From NCBI RefSeq assembly GCF_007991755.1, contig NZ_BJYY01000001.1, forward strand, positions 372,001 through 436,000: DNA of 64,000 bases, in the 5' to 3' direction. The position numbers and the translations under genes were made by a program. Under the pieces are notes generated by a model. It ran no database searches, was not told the origin of the DNA, and saw only the letters and a list, made by a program, of their open reading frames with translations. The DNA is from Cellulomonas aerilata (GTDB lineage Bacteria; Actinomycetota; Actinomycetes; Actinomycetales; Cellulomonadaceae). Positions 45,933 to 54,643 of this stretch are shown here, in pieces. Numbering within the stretch: position 1 is the first letter of the stretch; each line of letters starts with the position of its first letter.

Positions 45933-46787
45933 ATGACCAACCGCACCCACGTGATCGGCCGGGCGGCGCTCGTCGCCGCGACCGCGCTGGCGCTGACCGG
46001 CTGCGCCGGGTCCGACGCCGAGGACACCGCCGCTGCCGGCCCGACCGAGGAGGGCGGCGTCACGACCATCACGGTCGGCGCCAGCCCCACCCCGCACGCG
46101 GAGATCCTCGAGTTCGTCGACGCCGAGCTCGCGCCCGACGCCGGGCTGGACCTGGAGATCGAGACGTTCGACGACTACGTGCTGCCGAACACCGCGCTGG
46201 AGGAGGGCGACCTCGACGCGAACTACTTCCAGCACCTGCCGTACTTCGAGTCCCAGGTGGAGGAGCAGGGCTACGACTTCGACCACTTCGAGGGCGTGCA
46301 CATCGAGCCGTACGCGATGTACTCCGAGAAGCACACGACGGTCGAGGCGATCCCGGACGGCGCCACGTTCGGCATCACGAACGACCCGGGCAACCAGGCG
46401 CGTGCGCTGGACCTGCTCGTCGCCAACGACCTGCTGACCCTGGAGGACACCGGCGACGAGCTGCCCACGCTGCTCGACGTCGCGGAGAACCCCAAGGACT
46501 TCCAGTTCGTCGAGACCGCCCCCGAGCAGCTCGCGCGCGCGCTGCAGGACGTCGACGTCGCGATCATCAACGGCAACTTCGCGCTGGAGGCGGGCCTGAA
46601 CCCCGCCACCGACTCCCTGCTGATCGAGTCCGGCGAGGGCAACCCGTACGCCAACTTCCTCGCGGTGCGCTCGCAGGACAAGGAGAACGAGTCGATCGTG
46701 CAGCTCGACGAGCTGCTCCACTCGCCGGAGGTCAAGGCCTTCATCGAGGAGCGCTGGCCCGAGGGCGAGGTCCTCGCGGCGTTCTGA
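45933..46787 (+). CDS. metQ: methionine-binding lipoprotein MetQ (NlpA family)
   Basis: Substrate-binding lipoprotein of 284 residues. Lipobox LTGC (Cys24), then the NlpA pattern ITVGASPTPHAEILEFV, DYVLPNTALEEGDLDANYFQH and the ligand-binding ASFGITNDPGNQARAL-like stretch (residues 144-158). The GNPYANFLAVRSQDKE motif is also typical. GAAGGAACACCC precedes the ATG. Part of metNIQ. Confidence 0.95.
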   Translation: MTNRTHVIGRAALVAATALALTGCAGSDAEDTAAAGPTEEGGVTTITVGASPTPHAEILEFVDAELAPDAGLDLEIETFDDYVLPNTALEEGDLDANYFQHLPYFESQVEEQGYDFDHFEGVHIEPYAMYSEKHTTVEAIPDGATFGITNDPGNQARALDLLVANDLLTLEDTGDELPTLLDVAENPKDFQFVETAPEQLARALQDVDVAIINGNFALEAGLNPATDSLLIESGEGNPYANFLAVRSQDKENESIVQLDELLHSPEVKAFIEERWPEGEVLAAF

Positions 46788-46838
46788 GCCGTGGGCGGCC
46801 GCGGGCGGGCCGCCGGCGGCCGTCACGACGGTCCGCAC

Positions 46839-46882
46839 CGACGACGGGGCGTCACCTCTGCGGAGGTGACGCCCCGTCGTCG
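46839..46882. terminator. 20-bp stem after metQ
   Basis: CGACGACGGGGCGTCACCTC (46839-46858) pairs perfectly with 46863-46882 across a TGCG tetraloop. It lies between convergent metQ and upp and should serve both. Confidence 0.92.
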
Positions 46883-46899
46883 TCCGGCGGGAGCGGGTG

Positions 46900-47535
46900 T
46901 CAGACGACGCCGTAGAGCCGGTCGCCGGCGTCGCCCAGCCCGGGGACGATGTACGCGTTCTCGTCGAGCCGCTCGTCGACGGCGGCGACCACGACCTTGA
47001 CGTCCACCCGGTCGCCGACCGCCGCCTCCAGGACCTTGAGCCCCTCCGGGGCGGCGAGCAGGCACACCGCGGTGACGTCGCGCGCGCCCAGCCCGAACAG
47101 GTAGTCGATCGCGGCGACCAGCGTCCCGCCGGTGGCCAGCATCGGGTCGAGCAGGAAGCACTGCCGGCCGGACAGGTCCTCGGGGAGCCGGTTCGCGTAG
47201 GTGATCGCCTCGAGCGTCGTCTCGTCGCGCTGCATGCCCAGAAAGCCGACCTCGGCGGTGGGCAGCAGCCGGGTCATCCCCTCCAGCATCCCCAGGCCGG
47301 CGCGCAGGATCGGCACCACGAGGGGGCGCGGGTCGGCGATCTTGACGCCGACGGTCTCGGTGACGGGCGTGGTGATCCGGTACGGCTCCGTGTGGACCTC
47401 ACGGGTCGCCTCGTAGGCGAGCAGGGTGACCAGCTCGTCCACCAGGAGCCGGAACGTCGGGGACGCCGTGTCCTTGTTCCGCAGCACGGTGAGCTTGTGG
47501 GCGACGAGCGGGTGGTCCGCGACATGCAGGCGCAT
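46900..47535 (-). CDS. upp: uracil phosphoribosyltransferase
   Basis: Salvages uracil to UMP with PRPP. The 211 residues show [36 protein letters not shown] and the PRPP loop [15 protein letters not shown]. The C-terminal [13 protein letters not shown]-type ending is present. ATG 47535 is chosen over an upstream TTG because a -10 box lies seven bases before it. Divergent from tadA with only 41 bases between. Confidence 0.97.
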   Translation of the reverse strand: MRLHVADHPLVAHKLTVLRNKDTASPTFRLLVDELVTLLAYEATREVHTEPYRITTPVTETVGVKIADPRPLVVPILRAGLGMLEGMTRLLPTAEVGFLGMQRDETTLEAITYANRLPEDLSGRQCFLLDPMLATGGTLVAAIDYLFGLGARDVTAVCLLAAPEGLKVLEAAVGDRVDVKVVVAAVDERLDENAYIVPGLGDAGDRLYGVV

Positions 47536-47542
47536 GGCGCCC

Positions 47543-47548
47543 AACCTA
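47543..47548 (-). promoter_or_regulatory. -10 box TAGGTT placed for a leaderless mRNA (upp)
   Basis: Minus-strand TAGGTT, seven bases, ATG; no Shine-Dalgarno sequence. Confidence 0.6.
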
Positions 47549-47576
47549 CCGTCGGGCGCTGGGACAGGATGGTCCG

Positions 47577-48038
47577 GTGCCCGGGACCCCCGACGACGCC
47601 CGCTGGATGGACGACGCCCTCGCCGAGGCGCGGCGGGCCCTGCTGACCGACGACGTCCCGGTCGGCGCCGTGGTCGTCGGTCCCGAGGGGCGCGTGGTCG
47701 GCCGGGGCTGCAACGCGCGCGAGGCCGACGGGGACCCGACCGCGCACGCCGAGGTCCGGGCGCTGCGCGAGGCGGCCGCGACGCTGGGGCGGTGGCGGTT
47801 GGACGACTGCACCCTCGTGGTGACCCTCGAGCCGTGCCTCATGTGCGCGGGCGCCACCGTGCTGGCCCGGGTCCCGCGGCTCGTGCTGGGTGCGTGGGAC
47901 CCCAAGGCGGGTGCGTGCGGCTCGCAGTGGGACGTGGTGCGCGACCGCCGGCTCAACCACCGCGTCGAGGTCGTCGGCGGCGTGCGGGAGGACGCGTGCG
48001 GCGAGCTGCTGCGGACGTTCTTCGCGACGCACCGCTGA
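47577..48038 (+). CDS. tadA: tRNA adenosine(34) deaminase
   Basis: Converts A34 to inosine in tRNA-Arg(ACG). Zinc site intact: HAE (57-59) and PCLMC (86-90), with the following [18 protein letters not shown]. The TadA-type end [16 protein letters not shown] is present. The 153 residues match the family. GTG 47577 is the only start near the conserved N-terminus. Its last codons lie in a 16-bp tandem duplication. Confidence 0.93.
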   Translation: MPGTPDDARWMDDALAEARRALLTDDVPVGAVVVGPEGRVVGRGCNAREADGDPTAHAEVRALREAAATLGRWRLDDCTLVVTLEPCLMCAGATVLARVPRLVLGAWDPKAGACGSQWDVVRDRRLNHRVEVVGGVREDACGELLRTFFATHR

Positions 48039-48065
48039 GGTGCAGGACGGCTGAGGTGCAGGACG
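48034..48065. repeat. 16-bp tandem duplication over the tadA stop
   Basis: Two perfect adjacent copies of GCTGAGGTGCAGGACG (48034-48049, 48050-48065). The first contains the tadA stop, so the copy number does not change the protein. Confidence 0.97.
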
Positions 48066-48087
48066 ACCGGGCGACCGGTCCGGCCGC

Positions 48088-48942
48088 TCAGACCGGCGTC
48101 GGCAGCTCCCGCGCGAGGGTGGTGAGCGCCTCCGACGTCCCGACCTCGACCTTGACCGTGGCGAGCGGGTCGCCGCGGGTCGCGCCCCGGTTGACGATCA
48201 CGACCGGCGTGCCGGACCTCGCCGCGTGCCGGACGAACCGCAGGCCGGACATCACGGTCAGCGACGACCCGACCACGAGCAGCGCGCCCGCGTCGTCGAC
48301 CATGGCGTACGCGCGCTGCACCCGCTCCTTGGGGACGTTCTCCCCGAAGTAGACGATGTCCGGCTTCAGGATGCCGCCGCACGCCTCGCAGTCCGCTATG
48401 ACGAAGTGCGCCGTGGTCTCGATGACGGCGTCGGCGTCGGGCGCGATCTCGATGTCGGCGACCGCGCCGACGGACTCCACGAAGCCCGGGTTGAGCGCGT
48501 CCAGCCGCCGGGCGAGCGCGGCGCGGGGGACGACCGTGCCGCAGCTCAGGCACACCACCCGGTCGTACCGGCCGTGCAGGTCGATGACGTTGCGGGAGCC
48601 GGCGTCCTCGTGCAGCAGGTCCACGTTCTGGGTGATGACGCCGAGGACGACGCCGCGCGCCTCCAGGTCGACCAGGGCGCGGTGCCCGGCGTTGGGGGCG
48701 GCCCGGTGCACGTGCGCCCAGCCGACGTGGTTGCGGGCCCAGTAGTGGCGCCGGAACGCCAGGTCGCCGACGAACTGCTGGTAGGTCATCGGCGTGCGGG
48801 GCGGCGAGCCGGGGCCGCGGTAGTCCGGGATGCCCGAGTCCGTGGAGATGCCGGCGCCGGTCAGCACCGTCAGGCGGTGACCCGCGAGGACCTCCACGGC
48901 CTCGTCGAGGTCGTCGGTGGGGGCCAGGGCCGGCTCGGTCAC
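48088..48942 (-). CDS. Sir2-family NAD-dependent protein deacylase
   Basis: A 284-residue sirtuin. TVLTGAGISTDSGIPDYRG is the NAD-binding start; GVITQNVDLLHEDAGSRNVIDLHGR carries the catalytic His; the zinc ribbon is CLSCGT and CEACGG; KPDIVYFGENVP, VVGSSLTVMSG and VIVNRG complete the core. The spacing between the two Cys pairs is long (a Glu/Asp-rich insert). It removes acyl groups from protein lysines. Convergent to tadA. Confidence 0.92.
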   Translation of the reverse strand: MTEPALAPTDDLDEAVEVLAGHRLTVLTGAGISTDSGIPDYRGPGSPPRTPMTYQQFVGDLAFRRHYWARNHVGWAHVHRAAPNAGHRALVDLEARGVVLGVITQNVDLLHEDAGSRNVIDLHGRYDRVVCLSCGTVVPRAALARRLDALNPGFVESVGAVADIEIAPDADAVIETTAHFVIADCEACGGILKPDIVYFGENVPKERVQRAYAMVDDAGALLVVGSSLTVMSGLRFVRHAARSGTPVVIVNRGATRGDPLATVKVEVGTSEALTTLARELPTPV

Positions 48943-48948
48943 CGAGCG

Positions 48949-48954
48949 AGTCTA
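48949..48954 (-). promoter_or_regulatory. -10 box TAGACT placed for a leaderless mRNA
   Basis: Minus-strand TAGACT, six bases, then the GTG of the sirtuin gene. Confidence 0.55.
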
Positions 48955-49139
48955 GGTCGGTCGTCCGGCCGGCACCCGGGCGCCCCCGGGCCGGCACCTG
49001 GGCGGCCGGGGCCGGTGCGCCGCCGGCCCCGCCCGTCACCGGGTCAGCGGTCGAGCGGTGGTCCGGTGTACGGCATGCTGGCACGGACCGCGGCGAGGGC
49101 CCTGGTGACGGACGGAGTCCTGCGGATGGCGGATGGCTG

Positions 49140-51380
49140 ATGGGTGAGACCCCCGGCGCGGGGCCGACGCACGCCAACCTCGACGACTACCCGACCGACC
49201 TGCTCGCGGTGGTCCTGCGGGCGATCGGCTCCCTGGGGACCTACTCCCTGACGCTCCTGCGTCCCCTGCACGGTCCGGACGGCGACGTGGTCGACTTCCG
49301 CGTCGTCGCGGACACCGGCCTGACGGCCGGCCTGGCGGGGGAGCGCAGCGTGGGGCGCACGCTGCGCGAGCTCCTGCCGCCGGAGTTCGCCGAGCGCCTG
49401 GTCGGGCGCAACCGTGCGGCGCTCGTGACCGGGGCGACCACGCGGGAGGACTTCGTCCTGGGGGTCGGCGAGGACGGTGCCGCCACGGTGCCGGCGGCCG
49501 ACCCCGCGGTGGGACCGGTGCGGCTCGGTGAGGTGCTGCGCGTGCCGGCCGACGGGCACGTGGTCGTCCTGTGGCGCGACGTCACCGAGGCGCGCCAGGC
49601 GCAGCATGAGCTGCAGGTCGCGACGGCACGGTTCCAGCGCCTGGTCGAGCACGCGAGCGACACGATCCTCGTCACGACGGCGGACCGAGTGATCACCTAC
49701 GCGAGCCCGTCCCTGGGGGCGGTGCTCAACGTCGACCCCGAGTCCCTGCTCGGCACCCGGTTCGGCAGCTTCTACAGCGCACGCCAGGACGTGTCGGTCG
49801 GCGAGGACCTCTACGCGCGGGTGCTGGCCGCGCCCTGCGGCGGCACGGCGCGCGCCGAGGCGGAGGTCGTGCGCGGCGACGGGTCCCCGCGCCGGGTGGC
49901 GTACGTGGCGACCAACTGGCTGGAAGACCCCGTGGTCGGCGGCGTGGTTATCAACGCCCTGGACATCACCGAGCAGCACGAGGCGCAGCAGCGGCTGCGG
50001 CAGCAGGCGCTGACCGACATGCTGACGCGCCTGCCCAACCGCCGCTGGCTGGGCCGGGCGCTGGACCGGGCCATCGCCGCCAGCCGTGCCAGCGGCCGCC
50101 CGTTCGCGCTGCTCCTGCTGGACGTGGACAACTTCAAGGTGCTCAACGACAGCCTCGGGCACTCCGCCGGCGACCGGCTGCTCGTCGAGATGTCGCACCG
50201 GATGGCGTCGGCGCTCGGGCCGCGGGAGTCCATCGCGCGGCTCGGCGGCGACGAGTTCGTGGTCGTCGCGGAGCACCTGGCGGACCCGGCCGACGCGACG
50301 GGCGTCGCCCGGCGCATCGCCGACGCCGCCGGGACGCGGTACGACCTCGGCGACCTCGCCACGCACGTCACGGTGTCGATCGGGATGGTCACCCACGGCG
50401 GCACGGACGACGGCGTCGCCCGCACGGTCCCCGCCGCGGGCGAGCCGGCCCAGGTCGACCACGGCGCCGACGACGACGAGGACGTCGACGACCGGCTCAG
50501 CGCGGGCGCCGAGGCGCTCCTGGCCCACGCCGACGCGGCGCTCTACGAGGCCAAGCACCGCGGGCGGGACCGGGTGGAGGTGTTCGACCCGGCGCTGCGC
50601 GAGCGCGTGCTGCACCGCATCCACCTCGAGAGCGAGCTGCACCGAGCGCTGGAGGACGACGAGCTCACCCTGCACTGGCAGCCGATCGTGCGCACCGCCG
50701 ACTCCGTCCCCGTGGGGGTGGAGGCGCTGCTGCGCTGGCACCACCCCCGCCGCGGGCTGCTGCCGGCGGCCCGGTTCCTGCCCGTCGCGGGCGAGGTCGG
50801 GCTGGTGCCGGCGCTGTGCCACTGGGCGCTGGACGCCGCGCTGCGGTCGGCGGCGCAGTGGCGGGCGGCGCCCGGCAGGCCCGTCTTCTTCGTCAACCTC
50901 GCCGCAGCCCAGCTGGCCCAGCCCACCCTCGTGGAGGACCTGGCGAGCATGGCCCAGCGGTACGGCCTGGACCCCGCCCGCGTCCAGCTGGAGGTGGCCG
51001 AGGACGTGCTGGGCGCCGACGTCCAGCGGCTGACCGACCAGCTGCGGCGGATGCGCGAGCACGGCTTCCGCATCGCCCTGGACGACTTCGGGGCCGGGAA
51101 CACCGCGCTCACCTGGCTGCGCCGGCTGCCGATCGACACGCTCAAGCTCGACCGGGACTTCACCGCCACGCTCGGCGAGCGTCCCACCCGCGTCGTCGTG
51201 CGGTCCATCGTCCGGCTCGCCGCCGACCTCGGCATCGAGACGGTCGCCGAGGGCGTCGAGACGGTGGAGCAGCTGGAGTTCTACGCCGAGGCGGGGTGCG
51301 ACTACACCCAGGGCTACCTGCACGGGCGACCGGGGCCCGCCGACGAGGTGATCGGACCGGCTCCCGTCCGACGGGTGTGA
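49140..51380 (+). CDS. PAS-GGDEF-EAL c-di-GMP signalling protein
   Basis: A 746-residue soluble protein without membrane helices. Residues 1-160 are a sensor-like segment, 163-285 a PAS domain (FQRLVEHASDTILVTTADR), 290-460 a GGDEF domain with RLGGDEF intact near 369, and 490-745 an EAL domain (GVEALLRW near 528, FVNLAAAQL, LEVAED, DDFGAGNTALTWLRRLP, LKLDRDF, ETVAEGVE). Both catalytic signatures are conserved, so it may both make and degrade c-di-GMP. An acidic insert (DHGADDDEDVDDRLSAG) interrupts the GGDEF domain near residue 445. The ATG has a weak ribosome binding site. Confidence 0.92.
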   Translation: MGETPGAGPTHANLDDYPTDLLAVVLRAIGSLGTYSLTLLRPLHGPDGDVVDFRVVADTGLTAGLAGERSVGRTLRELLPPEFAERLVGRNRAALVTGATTREDFVLGVGEDGAATVPAADPAVGPVRLGEVLRVPADGHVVVLWRDVTEARQAQHELQVATARFQRLVEHASDTILVTTADRVITYASPSLGAVLNVDPESLLGTRFGSFYSARQDVSVGEDLYARVLAAPCGGTARAEAEVVRGDGSPRRVAYVATNWLEDPVVGGVVINALDITEQHEAQQRLRQQALTDMLTRLPNRRWLGRALDRAIAASRASGRPFALLLLDVDNFKVLNDSLGHSAGDRLLVEMSHRMASALGPRESIARLGGDEFVVVAEHLADPADATGVARRIADAAGTRYDLGDLATHVTVSIGMVTHGGTDDGVARTVPAAGEPAQVDHGADDDEDVDDRLSAGAEALLAHADAALYEAKHRGRDRVEVFDPALRERVLHRIHLESELHRALEDDELTLHWQPIVRTADSVPVGVEALLRWHHPRRGLLPAARFLPVAGEVGLVPALCHWALDAALRSAAQWRAAPGRPVFFVNLAAAQLAQPTLVEDLASMAQRYGLDPARVQLEVAEDVLGADVQRLTDQLRRMREHGFRIALDDFGAGNTALTWLRRLPIDTLKLDRDFTATLGERPTRVVVRSIVRLAADLGIETVAEGVETVEQLEFYAEAGCDYTQGYLHGRPGPADEVIGPAPVRRV

Positions 51381-51472
51381 CGCGGTCGGGAGGGGAGGGC
51401 GCGACGACCGGTGCCCTCGCTCGCGGCCGCCGATTCGGCCGGGCCCGGCAGACCGGGTATCGTCTGCGCCGA

Positions 51473-51562
51473 GGTAGCGTGTCCGAGCGGCCTAAGGAGC
51501 ACGCCTCGAAAGCGTGTGTGGGTGAAAGTCCACCGTGGGTTCAAATCCCACCGCTACCGCCA
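51473..51562 (+). tRNA. tRNA-Ser (anticodon CGA)
   Basis: Type II tRNA with long variable arm. Acceptor GGTAGCG pairs with CGCTACC; the anticodon loop is CTCGAAA (anticodon CGA, reads UCG); T-loop GTTCAAATC; CCA is encoded. Its -10 box TATCGT (51458-51463) suggests a start near 51471. Confidence 0.97.
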
Positions 51563-51592
51563 GCAACGGTGCCGACGACGTCGGCCCGCAGC

Positions 51593-51647
51593 ACGACAGG
51601 ACCCCCCGCAGGGCGCCGGACCGGCGCACCGCGGGGGGTCCTGTCGT
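51593..51647 (+). terminator. hairpin after tRNA-Ser
   Basis: ACGACAGGACCCCCCGC (51593-51609) pairs over 17 bp with 51631-51647; a GCGCCGG/CCGGCGC palindrome sits in the loop, followed by TCT. It also faces the convergent secreted-protein gene. Confidence 0.85.
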
Positions 51648-51663
51648 TCTGGGGGCTTGCGAC

Positions 51664-53787
51664 CTACCGGGTGAAGCTGAACAGCGCCGAGGGCGAGGTC
51701 CCGTCCGCCAGGTTGAAGGTGACCTTCTGGCAGGTCCCGGCCAGGGTCGACGCGGTCTTCCAGGTGTACTGGTACAGGCCGCTCTTCGAGTCGTACGTCA
51801 GGCCGGCCGCCGTCCTGCTGGACGCGGTCTCCTCGAGCTCGTCGACCTTCATGCCGCCCGGGCACGTCACCTTGGTCACCACGGGGGCGCCCTTGAGGAC
51901 GTCGAGGCCCTGGTTGCCGACGAGGCTGAACTTCATCGGGACGGCGCTGCCGGCCTTGACCTTGTTGTAGACCCCGAAGTTGTCCACCGGGCCGAGGAAC
52001 CCGAGGAACGGGTACACGACCTGGTAGCCGCAGGTGGCCGCTGCGCTGGTGTGGCCGACCCGGTCGGACGCCGTGGGGGCGGTCGCGGTGCGGTGGCCGA
52101 CGGTCTTGGTGTCGAGGACGAAGCTGCCGCCGGCGGGGGTCGCCAGGCCGGAGCCGGCCGCCTCGTCGGATGCCGTCCAGGTCGCCTTGAGCAGCGAGGT
52201 GTTCTTGATGAGCGGCAGCTTCGGGCAGGTCACGCCGACCGACGGGGCGGCGGAGTCGACCGCGACCGGGATCGTGTTCGAGGTGCCGGTGTTGCCGACG
52301 TGGTCCGTGGCGGTGGCCGTGAAGTCGCCGGTGGCCGTGACCGTCTGCTCGCCCGTCGGGTCGTCCGCCAGGCCGGAGCCGCGCTCGGACGGCTGCACCT
52401 CGGGGTCGGTCGCGGTGACCTGGATCTTGGCCTCGTCCTTGAACCAGGCCTTGCCGTTGACGACGGACGCCGGCGTGCTGGTGAGGGCTGCCTCGACCAC
52501 GGGGGCGCTGGCGTCGATGTTGATGTACTGCACCGAGCCGCCGCCGGTGTTCCCGGCGTTGTCGGTGGCGACGGTGCGGGCCATCTTGTTGCGTCCCTCA
52601 CCGCTGACGGTGACGGACTCCTTCACCGAGCCCTCCAGGACGCCGGACACCGCGTCGGAGACGTCCCACCGGATGGACGGCGCCGCGGGGTACCAGCGCA
52701 CGTCGCCCACCTCGACGGACGGCGACTCGATGGTCCCGGTGACGACCGGTGCGGTGGCGTCCTTGCGGATCTTCTCCGAGGTCTTGGACGTCGTGCCGCC
52801 GGCGCTGGTCGCGGTGCAGGTGTAGTCGGTGAGGTCCTGGTCGGCGGTGACCCACACCCGCTCGCAGCCCTCGGTGGTCAGGGTCCCCGGCGACTGCGGC
52901 TCCGTGACGACCCAGTCGAGCGCGATCTCGTGGCGGTACCAGCCGTTCGCCGGCGCCGGCTCGCTGAGGATGTACCGCACGACCGGTGCGTCGCCGTCCT
53001 CGATGAAGTACGAGGCGGACGAGACGGCGGTGGCTCCGCGGGTGTCGGTGTAGGTGCACTTGGCCACCCGCTCGCCGAGACCGTCGGGCAGCTGCGGCGC
53101 GGGGCGGGACATGGCCGGCGCGAACTGGAACGTGCCGTCCTCGGCGTCGACGACCTTGCACATGGGCGTGGGGACGTCCGTGCCCTTGACGTAGTGGGCA
53201 CCGGAGTCGACGTTGACGACCGTGACCGTGGGCGGGCTGTTGGGCGGAGGCGCCACGTCGACCCGGAAGGTGGCCGGCACGGTGTTGAAGGACCCCGGGG
53301 AGGGGTTCACGACCACGGTCGCGGTGATGGTGGCGCTGCCGGCGCCGACCGGCTTGACGGTGAGGGTCTTCTCCTGGACCGGACCCTTCAGCGGGGTGCA
53401 CGCGGTGAACTGGACCGAGGTGGGCTCCACCGTGGCCACCGCGGGGTTGCTCGACTGGATCGAGAACGTGACCGGGCCCTTGTTCATGTTGCAGCCCTCG
53501 AAGCCGTCGATGTCGCTGTTGCGGGCCTGGACGCGCAGCGTGGTGGTGCCGTCGTTGCCGCCGGAGGCGAGCGGCATGACCTCGGCCTCGGTGTCGATCG
53601 CCGTGGCAGCCGTGATGCCGTCGATCGTGTTGTAGATGTCGTCGGCGTACGCCGCGCCTCCGGCCGTGACACCGAGGAGGGAGATGACGGTCACGGCGGC
53701 ACCGCGGCGGAGCGCGGTGACGAGGCGCGGCCCGGAGGACGCACGACGGGAACCTGCATCGACCTGCGGGGTGATCGGCTGGGGCAC
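51664..53787 (-). CDS. secreted Ig-like protein with C-terminal PxKF domain
   Basis: Exported 707-residue protein. The signal peptide (about residues 1-46) includes LVTALRRGAAVTVISLLGVTAGGAAYA. The body is a chain of beta-sandwich modules recognisable by repeats of DATAPVVTGTI, DASAPVVEAAL and VDSAAPSVGVTC, with SDAVSGVLEGS-like turns and paired cysteines. The end has the PxKF module (VKAGSAVPMKFSLVGNQG and LYQYTWKTASTLAGTCQKVT). No enzyme motif is visible; surface binding or matrix function is likely. GTG 53787 follows GAGGAG. Confidence 0.82.
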   Translation of the reverse strand: MPQPITPQVDAGSRRASSGPRLVTALRRGAAVTVISLLGVTAGGAAYADDIYNTIDGITAATAIDTEAEVMPLASGGNDGTTTLRVQARNSDIDGFEGCNMNKGPVTFSIQSSNPAVATVEPTSVQFTACTPLKGPVQEKTLTVKPVGAGSATITATVVVNPSPGSFNTVPATFRVDVAPPPNSPPTVTVVNVDSGAHYVKGTDVPTPMCKVVDAEDGTFQFAPAMSRPAPQLPDGLGERVAKCTYTDTRGATAVSSASYFIEDGDAPVVRYILSEPAPANGWYRHEIALDWVVTEPQSPGTLTTEGCERVWVTADQDLTDYTCTATSAGGTTSKTSEKIRKDATAPVVTGTIESPSVEVGDVRWYPAAPSIRWDVSDAVSGVLEGSVKESVTVSGEGRNKMARTVATDNAGNTGGGSVQYINIDASAPVVEAALTSTPASVVNGKAWFKDEAKIQVTATDPEVQPSERGSGLADDPTGEQTVTATGDFTATATDHVGNTGTSNTIPVAVDSAAPSVGVTCPKLPLIKNTSLLKATWTASDEAAGSGLATPAGGSFVLDTKTVGHRTATAPTASDRVGHTSAAATCGYQVVYPFLGFLGPVDNFGVYNKVKAGSAVPMKFSLVGNQGLDVLKGAPVVTKVTCPGGMKVDELEETASSRTAAGLTYDSKSGLYQYTWKTASTLAGTCQKVTFNLADGTSPSALFSFTR

Positions 53788-53986
53788 GTGTCGCTGCTCC
53801 TCGTTCGGGCGCGCACCGGGTGGGTGCTGGGGGTGGGGGGCCGGGGGTGTCACCGGCAGGACCGACTCTTCCGGGAGGGTGTGAACGGGACGTGAAAACG
53901 CTCGACCGGGCGTCCGGCGCGCCTGCCCGGGGCCCTGCGCCCGGTCCCACCCGGGGCTGTCGCCGGGGGTGGGGCACAGTGGGCCC

Positions 53987-54643
53987 ATGAGCATCGACGC
54001 GTCACGCTGGGACGTCCTGGACTGGCGGCGCCGGGTGCAGGACCTGTACGACGCCGTCCGCGCGGAGGTGGTCCCCGCGCGGGCGCACGCGGTGTGGGTC
54101 GCGGGACGCGACGGCCTGCTGGGCACGCACCCCGCGTCACCCGTGCCCGCTGCCGAGCGGCCGTCCTTCGCGGGGGCGCCGGTGGCGCCCTACGACCCGG
54201 CGTACCGGTTCGTCGTCCCGGTCGACCTCGACGTGGAGCCCGCGCGCCGGGACGTGGCGACCGGCACGGACGGTGTCGTGCCGATGGAGCGCGTCGGCCG
54301 GGTGGACCTGCCCGCGCTGGGCAGCCTGGACGTGTGGTGGGTGGCGGTCTACGGCGGCGGGCTCTTCGTGCCGCTGCGGGACGCCACCAGCGCACGCACC
54401 ACCTACGGCGGCGGGCGGTACCTGCTCGACAGCGTCAAGGGCGCGGATCTGGGCGGCGGCCTGGACGGGCTGGTGCTCGACCTCAACTTCGCGTACCAGC
54501 CGTCGTGCGCGTACGACGACGCGTGGGCGTGCCCGTTGCCGGGTCCGGGCAACACGCTCGCCGCCCCTGTGCCGGTCGGCGAGCGGCACGCCGCGGACGC
54601 CCACGGTGGCGTGGGCCTCGCGGACGGCGTGGCCCGTGGCTGA
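53987..54643 (+). CDS. DUF1684 family protein
   Basis: A 218-residue beta-rich protein of the DUF1684 family (function unknown). Landmarks: VWVAGRDGLLGTHPASPV, FVPLRDATSARTTYGGGRYLLDSVKG, LDLNFAYQPSCAYDDAWACPLPGPGN. The last motif is the best conserved and holds two Cys. ATG 53987 has no ribosome binding site but CACAGT lies six bases upstream, the leaderless pattern. It overlaps the next gene by 8 bases. Confidence 0.88.
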   Translation: MSIDASRWDVLDWRRRVQDLYDAVRAEVVPARAHAVWVAGRDGLLGTHPASPVPAAERPSFAGAPVAPYDPAYRFVVPVDLDVEPARRDVATGTDGVVPMERVGRVDLPALGSLDVWWVAVYGGGLFVPLRDATSARTTYGGGRYLLDSVKGADLGGGLDGLVLDLNFAYQPSCAYDDAWACPLPGPGNTLAAPVPVGERHAADAHGGVGLADGVARG

